A DNA stretch of 64,000 nt, taken from Amorphophallus konjac. Its lineage: Eukaryota; Streptophyta; Magnoliopsida; Alismatales; Araceae. The notes under the pieces are model-generated. The model did no database searches. It was not told the DNA's origin and saw nothing but the letters and a program-made list of their open reading frames with translations. Both the position numbers and the translations under genes were made by a program. The stretch covers positions 219,837,643 to 219,901,642 of the forward strand of contig CM040128.1 in the NCBI GenBank assembly GCA_022559845.1, given 5' to 3'. Shown piece by piece: positions 32,172 through 43,491 of this stretch (position 1 is the stretch's first letter; every line of letters begins with the position of its first letter).

Positions 32172-35100
32172 GTGGAAGGTACCGTTCGGGTTTTGGGTTG
32201 TGCGGCTCGGGTTTTGTTCGATTCTGGCGCATCTCATTCGTTTATTTTGGAGGATTTCACGCTGAGTATTGAGGAGCCGGTGACCCAGTTGTCTTGTGAT
32301 TTGGCAGTGGAGTTACCTTCGGGTGATTTTATGATCACTCCGTATTGCTTCGATGAGGTTCCTGTGTGGATGGAAGGGCGGAGTTTACCGACTAGGCTCT
32401 ATGCGTTGCCGCTTCAGGACTTTGATGTGATTTTGGGCATGGATTGGCTCGAGACACATCATGCGTTGGTGGATTGCGGCTCGAAGAGGGTTTATTTTCG
32501 GCGACTTCACGGACCCACCTTCTATTTCCAAGGTATCAGGTCTTCCTCTTCCTGCTTTCTTATTTCTGCGATTCGAGCTCGTCGTTTGCTTGATGCAGGT
32601 TGTCAGGGTTTTCTCGCCTCCGTGGTTGTGAATGACCGCATGGAGTCGGATGTCGAGGACATTCCGGTGGTGTGCGAGTTTCCCGATGTGTTTCCGGAAG
32701 ACTTACCTAGATTGCCTCCCCAGCGGGAGATTGATTTCGTTATCGAGGTTGTGCCGGGTACGGGACCTTTGGCGAAGGCTCCCTACCGTATGGCCCCCGC
32801 TGAGTTGAGGGAGCTGAGGGTGCAGTTGCAGGAGCTGCTGGCCAAGGGGTACATTCGTCCTAGCTTTTCCCCTTGGGGTGCGCCCGTGTTGTTCGTGAAG
32901 AAGAAGGACAGTAGCTTGCGGTTGTGCATTGACTACCGGCAGCTGAATGAAGTGACCATTAAGAACAAGTATCCGTTGCCGCGGATTGATGATTTGTTCG
33001 ACCAGCTTCAATCTGCGCGAGTGTTCTCGCGGATTGATTTGCGGTCCGGTTACTATCAGCTGAGGATTCACGAGTCCGATGTAGAGAGGACTGCCTTCAG
33101 TACGAGGTACGGGCATTACGAGTTTCTGGTGATGCCGTTCGGGCTCACCAATGCCCCCGCAGCCTTCATGGACTTGATGTAGAGGGTGTTTCGTCCGTAT
33201 TTAGACCAGTTCGTGGTCATATTTGTGGACGACATCCTTGTTTATTCGCGGTCTACCGAGGAGCACGCGTACCATTTAGGTGTGGTGCTGCAGACGTTGC
33301 GAGATCACCAGTTGTATGCGAAGCTCAGTAAGTGCGAGTTCTGGCTTCGTGAGGTGCACTTTCTGAGGCACGTGATTTCTAGTGATGGTATTTTCATGGA
33401 CTGCACCAAGGTCGAGGCAGTAATGCAGTGGCCGAGGCCGAGGTCTGTGACGGAGATCTGGAGTTTGTTGGGGCTTGCGGGCTATTATCGTCGGTTTATC
33501 CAGGATTTTTCTCGCATTGTGGCCCCGATGACTAGACTTACGCGGAAGGATGTGTCTTTCATATGGTCTGAGGAGTGTGAGCAGAGTTTCAGGGAACTGA
33601 AGAGATTGCTCACCTCGGCTCTGGTGTTGGTTTTACCTTCTGGATCGGGAGGTTTTGTGGTGTGTACAGATGCTTCCGGGGTCGGATTGGGTGCTATGTT
33701 GATGCAGCATGGTAAAGTGGTGGCTTATGCATCTCGGCAGCTGAAGCGCCACGAGGAGAACTACCCTACCCATGACCTGGAGTTGGCGGCTGTGATCTTC
33801 GTGCTGAAGATCTGGAGGCATTATCTGTACGACGAGAGGTTCGAGGTGTTCACTGACCATCAGAGTCTGCGATATGTGTTCACGCAGAGGGACCTTAACC
33901 TCAGGCAGAGGTATTGGATGGAGTTTATGAAGGATTATGACTTCACCATGTCTTATCAGTCGGGCAGGATGAATGTCATCGCCGATGTCTTGAGTCGGAA
34001 GGTCACGATCAGTGCCTTGATGTTGAGGAAGTGGAGGCTCTGGGAACAAGTACCTGAAGTTTCATTCAGGCTCAAGATTCTCCAGGAGCCAGGGTTGGCA
34101 GTGCTTGCTAGTCTGACTGTCACTCCTGCTATCCGCCGTCAGGTGACAGAGGCTCAGCATGCGGACCTGAGTTGCCCCGGATATTGGCTTTGGCTGATGT
34201 GGAGCTCGGCGAGGACGGTGCCGTGAGGTTCCGTGGTAGGCTGTACGTCCCAGCCAAGGAGCGGGTTCGTCGTGCGGTGTTACGCGAGGCTCATGGGAGC
34301 AGGTACATCGTACACCCAAGTGCGACGAAGATGTATCGGAACCTGCGGAGGTAGTTCTGGTGGCCTGGCATGAAGAGAGATGTCGCCGCGTTTGTGGCCA
34401 GGTGCCTGACCTGTCAGCAGGTGAAGGCGGAGCATCAGCGATCGGGAGGTACTCTCCAGCCCTTGGATGTTCATGCGTGGAAGTGGGACCACGTGACCAT
34501 GGACTTCGTGGTGGGATTGCCGAGGACTCCGAGCGGTCAGGACAGTATTTGGTTGCTGGTGGATAGGCTGACGAAGGTGACTCAGTTGTTACCGGTCAAA
34601 GTCAGCTGGAGCGTGTCCAGGTTGGCTCGTCTTTATGTGGAGCGGATCGTTCCGTTGCATGGGATTCCCATCTCCATCGTATCAGATCGAAATCTGCGTT
34701 TCACTTCTGGATTCTGGGGGAGTTTCCAGCGAGCTCTTGGCACGGATTTAGCTTTTAGCTCGGCGTATCATCCTCAGTCAGATGGTCAGTCGGAGAGGAC
34801 CATTCAGACTTTGGAGGGCATGCTGAGGTCCTACTGCCTGGAGTGGCAGGGGAGTTGGGTTCACCACCTACCGTTAGTGGAGTTGGCCTACAACAATAGC
34901 TATCATTCGAGCATCGGCATGGCTCCTTATGAGGCCCTGTACGGGCGTCCGTGTCGTACTCCACTTGATTGGTTTGAGGTCGGTGAGCGTGTTTTGACGG
35001 GACCGGAGCTGGTGCAACAGTGTGTGGAGGTGGTGCACCTGGTCCGTCGGAACATGTTGGCAGCCCAGAGTCGGCAGAAGAGCTATGCTGACCGTAGGCG

Positions 35101-35542
35101 GCGGCCTCTCGAGTTCGCCGTGGGCGATCATGTGTTCTTGAGGGTTTCTCCGATGAAGGGGGTGATGCGCTTTGGACGGCGTGGGAAGCTAAGTCTCCGC
35201 TATATTGGTCCTTTTGTGATTATGGAGTGCATCGGTGACGTTGCTTATCGGTTGTAGTTACCCCCTGAGTTGGCGTCGGTGCATGACGTGTTTCACGTCT
35301 CGATGCTGCGAAAGTATATGCCCGATGACTCTCATGTGCTCGAGGATTCTGTTTAGACCGAGGTGACTCCAGACCTTTCTCTTCCAGAGTTTTCGATCCG
35401 CGTAGAGGATAGGCGAGAGCAGCGCCTGCGGAACAAGGCCATTCCCTTGGTTAAGGTGGTGTGGCAGCAGCACTCTGGTGGTGAGGCTTCTTGGGAGCGA
35501 GAGGATGAGATGCGTCAGTAGTTCCCTTACCTATTTGAGTGA
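32172..35542 (+). pseudogene. Gypsy A pol: protease, RT, RNase H, integrase, C-terminal domain
   Basis: Protease [12 protein letters not shown] near 32208; RT with YRQLN and LRSGYYQL, and the catalytic FVDDILVYS at about 33222; RNase [12 protein letters not shown] (about 33660) and [11 protein letters not shown]; integrase zinc finger HGSRYIVHP...[11 protein letters not shown], core VSDRNLRFTS and YHPQSDGQSERT; then the gypsy/chromovirus C-terminus with [13 protein letters not shown]. Stops: TAG at 33180, 34352, 35255, 35354 and 35519. A frameshift near 34170 lies between RNase H and integrase. The natural end is TGA at 35540. A dead copy, though the catalytic residues are still readable. Confidence 0.87.
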
Positions 35543-35590
35543 GTCTTCCCCTTCTCTCCCTTGGGTTGTTCTCAATTTCGAGGATGAAAT

Positions 35591-35608
35591 TCCTTAAGGA
35601 GGGAGGGC
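35591..35608 (+). promoter_or_regulatory. Polypurine tract of gypsy A
   Basis: cttaaggagggagggc next to the 3' LTR start at 35609. Confidence 0.75.
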
Positions 35609-38251
35609 TATAATATCCCAGACCTTTCGGATCATTCTTCGTGGGTCCCAAATCTGGTTTCTCGGAGTGCCCGACTCTGTTGTGTCCGAAATTTCATTTC
35701 GGACATCTTCCATGTTCGGATCGACGCGATCTGGAGTTGTTTCGGAGGCCCGGGAGCGTTCCGCGGCTTTTTCGCGTGTGTTTTCTGATTCCCGGTGTGT
35801 GTTTCGGTAATTCCTTCGGAACATCGTTGCGGGTGAACCGGATCGCTCACCTAGGCGAGAGTGGTACCGTTGCGATCGGTGCGTTCCGAGGATCGCGAAA
35901 ATGTAATTTTCTATTTTTTTGTATTTTCCAAAAATTCCGGATTTTCTATTAATACCTCCATTTTTTTCTTTTTCTTCTTCTTCTTCTTCTTCCTTTCTTC
36001 TCCTTCCTCCCTCACGACCGTGGCCGCCCCCCCCCCCTCTCTCTCTCTCTCTCCTGTTTGAGCGCGGCGACCTCCGTTCTGGCTGCAGACGACGGTGGTG
36101 TGACGGCGCGAGGACGTGGGTGACGATGAGGCGATCGTGCGGGCGTGCGACAAGCGTGGGAAGCGTGGGAAGGCGAGGTTCTAACGACGTTCTTCGTGGG
36201 TTTGAGCTTGGATCGGCGTGCCTCGTCGCGGACTGGAGGTAGGGTGATGTTCCTTGGCCTCCTGTCTTCCTTCCCCGCGAGTTTTAGCTCGAGACGAGGT
36301 CGAGAGGGGTCAATTTCACGCCGGGAAGGGCCGTTCATGCCGCGGGGAGAGTTCGTCCGATCCGCCGTTTTGAGCCCCGATTCCGTGGTTCACGGGCGTA
36401 GGAGCATGCTAGGGGGCTTGGGGGTCCTTCTCTCACCATTTCCCCCTTCGTGGGGCTTGTTTGGGGTTAGAATGGGTGATTCCGACGAGGTTCGCCATTT
36501 TCGCGCCGGCGAACGATGTGCGGTCGAACCAGTGGCCGCACAACTCTTGTGCGGCGCTGTTCTAGCCGTTCATCAGCTCGGCACACTGTGGCTGGGCTCG
36601 GCGTGTAGTGGGCTTGTGCGGCCTGTCGTGGGACCGCATATCCTAAGGTGCAGCCCCACAACGACTGCACAACCCAGGGGTTTTCAACCGTTGAGTTTTA
36701 CCGTTGTACAGTGCACCAGGGTGTGCGGCCAGGAGCTAGCCGCATATCCCCTCGTGCGGCCAGGGGCTGGCCGTACGTTGTCTAGTGTCGTTGCCTGGGT
36801 GTGCGGCCAGATCTAAACCGTAGAACCCTTGAACGGTTAAACCATAGCCGCTCATCCTTAGTGCGGCTACGGCCTAACCGTTCAGTTTTATTATCGTTGG
36901 GAGACGAACGGCCATGGGCTGACCATTCTTCACCCTCGTGTGGCCAGAAGCTGGCCGCACATCTACTGAACGGGCCCTTGTTGGCCGTTCTTCAGTCTGT
37001 TTGGGCCTGGGTAAAACGGTCATGTCCTGGTAGTTTAACCCTTGGTGCGGCCCTTGTGCGACCGCACAACCCTGAGCGGCCTAGTGTGGACCGTTCAAGG
37101 GGACAGATCGTGTCGGCGGGTCTCCCGCCGTACCGAGAGGTACCGGGAGATGTCGTTGTCGGCTTCTATTACCATGCGATGGTATTGGTGCGAGGGGTGT
37201 CCCTTGTACCGTCTGATTGTGACGCTGCTTTACGCTGACTTGAGAGTCTACTCCATAGTGACCCTCCACTAGTCGTAGCTTGCTTACACGCGTGTGGTCC
37301 CACCAGGGAGTGGTGGAGTGACTACCCTTAGAGACGGTTTGTGGATCAGTTTCCGTCGGGCCCCACGTCTTGCAGCCAGAGTCCGGCTGAGGGGAAAACC
37401 GGTCAGAGGGCCAGACCAGGGACGCGCGGTCTATGTGTGCACACGTGGTTGGGGACGGTTGTACCCACGCTGACGAGCATGGCCCCAGCTAGTCACTCGT
37501 TTGTAGTTCTTGTGTGGTGTCCGTGCCTTTGGTAGGAGCTACCATGTCAGGCAGTTCACCTGCGGTGCGGTGTAAGATGTCAGGGGATGCTACCGGCTGT
37601 GCTTCTAGTGGGTGGTACTCCTGTCGAGTCGGGAGTGTCTGACTTTCAGTCTTTGCGACTCCGGCCTTCGGGTTTTGTCGCGTTGACCGTGGTGTTCTGG
37701 TCGTTTCACTGTGGCACGTGTGTCGGCTTTCGTGCCATGAGAGCGGTGTTTTGTAGATTGCAGGGCTTCCCTTTTCGAGGTACTCGCTTACTGCTAGCGT
37801 AGCGGTTTCTCCGTTTGCGAGGTAGAGTTCGAGTGATCCCTACTGAGTCTTGTTCCGAGACTCATTCCCTGCGTGTTTTCACCGTGTTTCAGGTGAGTCG
37901 CGGCCTCAGGGGTGCGCGTCTGAGGCTCAGCGTGGTTCAGGTGCCCAGCGTTAGTGCTACAGGTCAGAGCCGGGGTATGTCCCGTGTAGCTGTACTTTTC
38001 TTTCTTGTCTCTGTACTAGTTGTGGACTACTGCTGTTGTTATTTTATTGTTATCTTGTGGACCATGTATCATGTAAACTGTTAATTTATTTCCTGCTTAA
38101 TAATATAACTGTTCATTTCTGTAATTATTTGTGATACTTGTGTTGTCTCCACACCATTCCTTTAACCCTTCCGAGCCTTCGGGCTCGTGGGTGGCAGTAC
38201 GAGTCTCGGGTTATCGGGCCTTCCCGGTAACCGGATTCTCGGGTCGTTACA
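35609..38251 (+). repeat. Gypsy A 3' LTR
   Basis: Aligns along its length to 28071-30705. Begins TATAATATCCC where the other begins TGTAATATCCC. Differences are frequent in the first 250 bp and sparser later, many of them transitions. Confidence 0.87.
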
Positions 38252-38973
38252 ATACCCCCCCGGCACGACCTTCCCCGACCCTTTCACCTTCTGGAGAGAG
38301 AGAGCAAGAGGGAGGAAAGGGGGAAGGAGCTAATCCTCCTCTCTTAAACCTTAATGCTTGGTTAGCCAAGAGAAGAGAGGAAGCTCTCGTTACTTGTCTA
38401 TATATAGGATTTTGGCCATTACTTAAAGAACGCATAAGGACCGAAATCGTATATATATCCTTTTATTATTGTACATATATATTAAGCCCTCTTTTAAACT
38501 CATTTCCAAAAGGAATTAAAGTGAATTAATATATGCATTTGTACAATAATAATCCGTCACCCAAGAATCCATTGTGTGTGATCCTCTAGGCCCTTAGTCA
38601 CTCTAGTTTAAGGCCCATTAACTTCTAATTCCCAATTAGAAGTAAATTAAACTTATTATTCGCTTCTACTAGAGCCGAATAATAGTTTAATTTATTCCGA
38701 ACCTTTGATCACGTTGGTTCAAGCAAATCCGTGTGATCCTAGAGGACGCCGGGTTTAAACCAGCCTATCTGGTACCTGTAAGTCCACAGTTACCGCATCG
38801 ATATAATCCCTCGCTCCTTCTATGAGTCTGGTACGATCGAGGGTATGGTTTCTGTCAAACCCCATGATCGTGCCATTTGATCATGACCTCCTTAAAGTGT
38901 ATGACGTCCGTTCTAAACGAACTCACACGACCCTGGCCAGGGATTTAATGGAGCGTCAATGTCATGACCCATT

Positions 38974-38978
38974 AACTG
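38974..38978. repeat. Left TSD of gypsy B (AACTG)
   Basis: AACTG, repeated at 49623-49627. The undisturbed site ATTAACTGTCTGAT is seen in the other copia E LTR near 20976. Confidence 0.92.
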
Positions 38979-41900
38979 TGTAGCAACCCTGATAAATAAA
39001 ATAAATCAAAATAGATTAAAAGATTTAATAAATAAACGAAAGAGCTTGGAATAAAAATAATTAAAACCTGATGAAAATAACGCCTCAGATATAGGCGCTA
39101 CTTTAAAATAAAACGCCCTTACCTAAGGCGTGTTTTGAAGAAAGGACGCCCACACATCAAGGCGTCAAATTTCAAATGACCAAAATAAATAAAAAGGGCA
39201 AGTTAGCGTAACGTCCCTTGAGTGGACACGTTTCAACAAGAAACGACGCTTGACAAGGCGTCAATTTAAATTCGACACCCTGACCTAGGTCGCTAATTCA
39301 GTTTGAGTTTCGTTCGACCCAGGAGTCTATCTAGGGTAAGATGATAACTATGAGAAAGAGTTCGAATGTAGTAATAACTCTATCATGGAAGTGTTACTTC
39401 CAATCGAACACTAACTCTATTAGGTTCACCTAAATCCTATAAATAACCTACTGCTTGAACCGAGAACGCTATTTGGCGTTCGGACTATTCTACGGTAGGT
39501 GAAGAACCAAGGCTCTTTCTTCTTCTTTTCTGTTTACGATGGTATGAAGAACATTAACAGGTTCTTCGTCTTCTTCTCTTCTTACAGGTTAAGAAGATTC
39601 ACGTTGTGAAGAACGAAAGGGTAAGTTCTTCTTTCCTCTACCTTCAGTAAGTATTATGAAGAAAAATTAATGTTTCTTCATCTTATTTTTCTGTAGGGAA
39701 GTCATCATAACCTACTGAAGAATTGAGGGTTCTTCATCTGCAACCTATTACTACCCTTGCTGCTGCTATTAGGATCGAAAGCTTCAAAAAGACTCTATTT
39801 ATAAAACAGAGTATCGTTCAGAACCTACATCTGTTCATCCGTCAGTTTATCATCATCAAGGTAGGTTTTCTCAAACAACGTAGCCCAAACATGTTAAATT
39901 CATAATAACACATCATGCATGTCATGTATATAAGTTTCCTGATAGTTTCTACCCGTTTCTGTAATATTTTTGCAAGAGACGCCCGTGTCCAGGGCGCTAC
40001 TTTAAAGAAACGACCTGCACCAGGTCGTCAATTTCAGATTTGACGCCCTGCCCTGTAGGCGTTAATCTCATGAAAATCACATGTAATTAATAATTGATCC
40101 ACGTTAAAAACTCAATAAATATGAAATATCCAATCTAATATATATTGCATGACTCGACCTGTGAATTCCTGCTAAATCATGTCTCTTGGCTATTGGAATT
40201 TTATTTCCTGAAATATTGTAAATTCTTGAATTCACGACCCTGTATAGGTCGTCTCTCACTTGACTAACACCCCTGTTCAGGACGTGAATTGAAAAGTAAC
40301 GCCCCTGTCCAGGGCGTATTTTTAGAAAATTCTGAAAATATATACTCTGTAAAATAGAAGGAAAGAATGGACGACCACTGATTACGTCGTCACATTGTAA
40401 ATAAACGCCCTTCACCAAGGCACATTTTTGGTAGAATACTGAATTATTGAAATTCCTGCAAAATAGGAAAAATAGATAAACGTCCTTATCTAAGGCGTTA
40501 ATTACTTGAGTAGTGACTTTACTTAAGTCGTTATTTTCCTGTAAAAATATTTTTGCCTGTTTCTGATAACCGATGGTTTCAGTATATCTATATATATATG
40601 TATATCGGCACTATATCTCCACTCCGTGAGTATAGTCCCACGTTTCATGATGTTTTATCGATCGCCCTCAATTCTCATTGACATACAAGCTCTCCATTGG
40701 ACATTCCGTTCCTTTGGACTAGCGAGTTAGTCATAGAGAGCTCCGTAAGACTCCTCGAGCCTTGGATTCCCTCAAGGCCGACTGAGCTGGTTGTACCCTA
40801 AAAACCCATTACACTATTGAATGCCATGTCACTCTAAAGAAAACATGGTATACCGGCCCTTATGATATGCAAAGAGTATATCATGAGAATTCTTAATGGG
40901 ATGATGATATCATACCATTTGTTGATGTTCTTGTGGACCTCAATTCTATAATAAGAATGAGGGTATCTTACCTTTGATGTACTATTCATGTGGACCTCAA
41001 TTCTATATAAAGAATGTCCATACTTGTCATGGTACCCAAGTTAAGGGAACCTAATTCCACCTAGTTTCATCGTTCATCGTGATTGTACCGTTGTTATCGC
41101 CTATCTATGTCCAATGTCGTATTTTTGGACTCCATTCTCTCAAAGTTATCCTACATGTCTACAAGCTTAAATTGTTGAAATTCCATATTGGCTATATATA
41201 TATACAAGAGTGGATGTCAAAAATATACATGATAAATGCCTGCGCATATAGGGCCCGATCTGGTCCTGAGAGGAGCACCCGAAAGTACTTGTGCCCATGG
41301 GAGTTGAATGATAAGGTATCTGGCATTATACCGAGTGCATGACTAGCTTGATTGGACATTCCACACAAATCTTGTACTTGACTCGTACTTGACATGACAT
41401 GAATTGCGTGACCCGAGAAAGGGTAATTACTTACTTGCTTGATACATGATAGCCAAAGTTCTTGACATGACTTGCTAAAGAGTACTTGCTTGAATATCTT
41501 GTTATCTCTTCTTGAAAGCTCATGACTAGTTCATCTTGCTGTCTTATTGATAAATTCTCTCTCTATCTTGTCGTTTTATACGAGCATGCATCGCTACAGT
41601 ACATACATGAAAGATGTAATTATTTAAACCCCTTGCTAGCGCTTGAGATATAATTTCCTACTGAGCGTTCGCTCACTCTGTGTGTTCCCTACTTTTCAGG
41701 TAATTCCGACGACGAGGGAAGTCAATCGGATGGGAATGGTCAAGAGTGAAAGTGATAGAACTTCTCCAAGTGTCATCTAGTCTTTTCCCTATTTTCTTGA
41801 GTCAACTATGTACTTTTCCTTTTTAATTGAATAGAGTATTGGATTTGTAATAGTCTATCCATTATGAAATAAAGGATTGGGTTATCTTTACTTTTGCGCA

Positions 41901-41998
41901 TCTCTGTCTTTGTGTCGAATACACTACTACTCTGATTGACATGATTGATATAAACTCGTCGCGCATATCCGAGTATCTTCCGCGCTCGGGGCGTGACA
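38979..41998 (+). repeat. Gypsy B 5' LTR
   Basis: TGTAGCAACCCTG...CGGGGCGTGACA. TATAAATA at 39439-39446; a second TATATAAAG near 41005. Holds the 19-bp inverted-repeat array and a block conserved with the gypsy C LTR (41245-41305). Confidence 0.92.
39080..40535. repeat. Array of 19-bp inverted repeats ACG(C/A)CC-N7-GG(G/T)CGT (gypsy B LTR)
   Basis: Units at 39080-39098, 39113-39131, 39146-39165 (20 bp), 39246-39261 (16 bp), 39274-39292, 39979-39997, 40010-40028, 40043-40062 (19 bp in the other LTR), 40234-40252, 40267-40285, 40299-40317, 40371-40390, 40405-40423, 40480-40498 and 40514-40532. The best is ACGACCTG-CAC-CAGGTCGT. Arms vary between units but mostly remain complementary. The same array is at about 46703-48158. 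Confidence 0.85.
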
Positions 41999-42005
41999 GT
42001 TTTTG

Positions 42006-42018
42006 TGGTATCAGAGCC
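42006..42018 (+). promoter_or_regulatory. Primer-binding site of gypsy B
   Basis: TGGTATCAGAGCC shortly after the LTR end. Confidence 0.85.
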
Positions 42019-42170
42019 TAGGGTATTCAATTCCTAGGAAAACCCAAGTCCAAGGATATGTTCAAACCTTTAACCAGTGAGATTGGGTAGAACCAAGGGT
42101 TAAAGTTAACATAGTATATGAGTCTTTAGATACAATCACATATTAACCTAGTTATTGTAATTGTAGGATA

Positions 42171-43491
42171 ATGGCTGCCGAACGTGCTCAATGGCGCAAC
42201 ATGCAGCGTACCCTTCAAGGCATGACTCAAGTGCTGCAACAAGTAGCACAAGGAGGTGGACAACGAGCAGGAAGTCTCCACCAGACTTTCAAGAACATGA
42301 ACCCACCCAAGTTCACGGGTTCTACTGATCCAGATGACGCTGGACACTGGATTAGGGAGATAGAACGAATATTCTGTGTTATGCAATGCACGGATCAAGA
42401 TAAGGTCTTATTAGCCACTTTTCAGTTAGAAAGGGATGCTAGATGCTGGGGAATCAATAGAGGCTACTATAAATCAAGATCAGGTTTCGTGGGAAGAATT
42501 CGTTGAACACTTCAATGTGAAATATTTCTCGGACCGAGTTCAGGAAAAGAAGGCTGCAGAGTTTGCCGCATTAAAACAACGATCCTTGTCAGTGGCCGAG
42601 TATGAGGCCCAATTCTCTAGATTGTCTCGATATGCTAAGCATCTAGTTAGCACCGAGAAAATGAAAGCTAGGAGGTTTCTTAATGGGCTCAGGCCCCAAG
42701 CTATTACTCAACTGGCGCCGATGGACATTCAAGTCTACTCAGAGATAGTACGCCGAGCTCAACTATTAGAAGATGTCACGGAACTGTCTGATAGGATTCG
42801 TGGTAAGGATAAGAAGGAACAAGTTACAGGTTCGGGTTCCTTTAAACCCAACTTCAAGAAGAGGCCTAGCAATGGAGGTATTCCCTCGCAAGACCAAAAG
42901 TTCAAGAAGACCAAGCCCTTCTCTATCACCACTACCTCTCCAAATACAGTGTGCAAACATTGTGATAAAGCGGGTCATAGAGCAGAAGAATGCTGGAGGA
43001 AACTGGGAGCATGTCTCCGTTGTGGGAGTCGTGAGCATCGGATTCCCGATTGCCCACTACTAAATAATCAAGCCGATGACGGAAAACGCCCAGTAACCAA
43101 AAATGCTCATCTTCATGCAATCAAGGAGACTGAGCAAGTAGAAGGAGGCGGCTTAGTGGAAGGTACATTGAAAGTTTGTTCCAGGAATGCATATGTCTTA
43201 ATTGATACTGGTGCATCGCATTCTATTGTTTCTAAGAAGTTTGCTGACCCATTACCCCTAGAACCGGAATGGATAAAGTTAGTTTTGTCTACTCCTCTGG
43301 ATGATGAGACTGATATTACACATCATTACCAAAACTGCGAAGTATTGGTTCAGGGTAGAAATCTCCCTATTGATCTCATATGTTTAGATCTGAAAGAGTA
43401 TGATGTTATACTAGGGGCAGATTGGTTATCCAAGTATCAGGCAACGGTTGATTGCCGCAATAGTAAGGTTACATTCAAGGAATTTCCATAA
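42171..43491 (+). pseudogene. Gypsy B gag and protease, one frameshift
   Basis: Starts ATG 42171 ([17 protein letters not shown]), the same start as gypsy C. The gag domain spans residues about 45-190 (NPPKFTGSTDPDDAGHWIREIERIF). Near 42440 a 2-bp loss beside a Trp codon shifts the frame; coding continues in the second frame. Two knuckles follow, CKHCDKAGHRAEEC and [14 protein letters not shown] (about 42952-43055), then the protease site VLIDTGASHS (about 43195). A stop at 43489 (TAA where relatives have a Glu codon) ends the frame just before the RT linker. Confidence 0.88.

Larger units (their letters stand above)
28071..38251 (+). mobile_element. Gypsy A: Ty3/gypsy chromovirus-like element
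   Basis: LTRs 28071-30705 (2,635 bp) and 35609-38251 (2,643 bp). Flanks are GTACC (28066-28070) and ATACC (38252-38256), a TSD with one G-to-A change. The right LTR starts TA instead of TG, again a G-to-A change. The primer-binding site, polypurine tract and the gag-protease-RT-RNase H-integrase order are all present. Polyprotein similarity suggests a chromovirus, perhaps Tekay-related. Confidence 0.88.

Noticed and set aside
39080..40535. CRISPR-like array
   Set aside because: Units are diverged inverted repeats at irregular distances inside a plant LTR; no constant repeat and no Cas genes.
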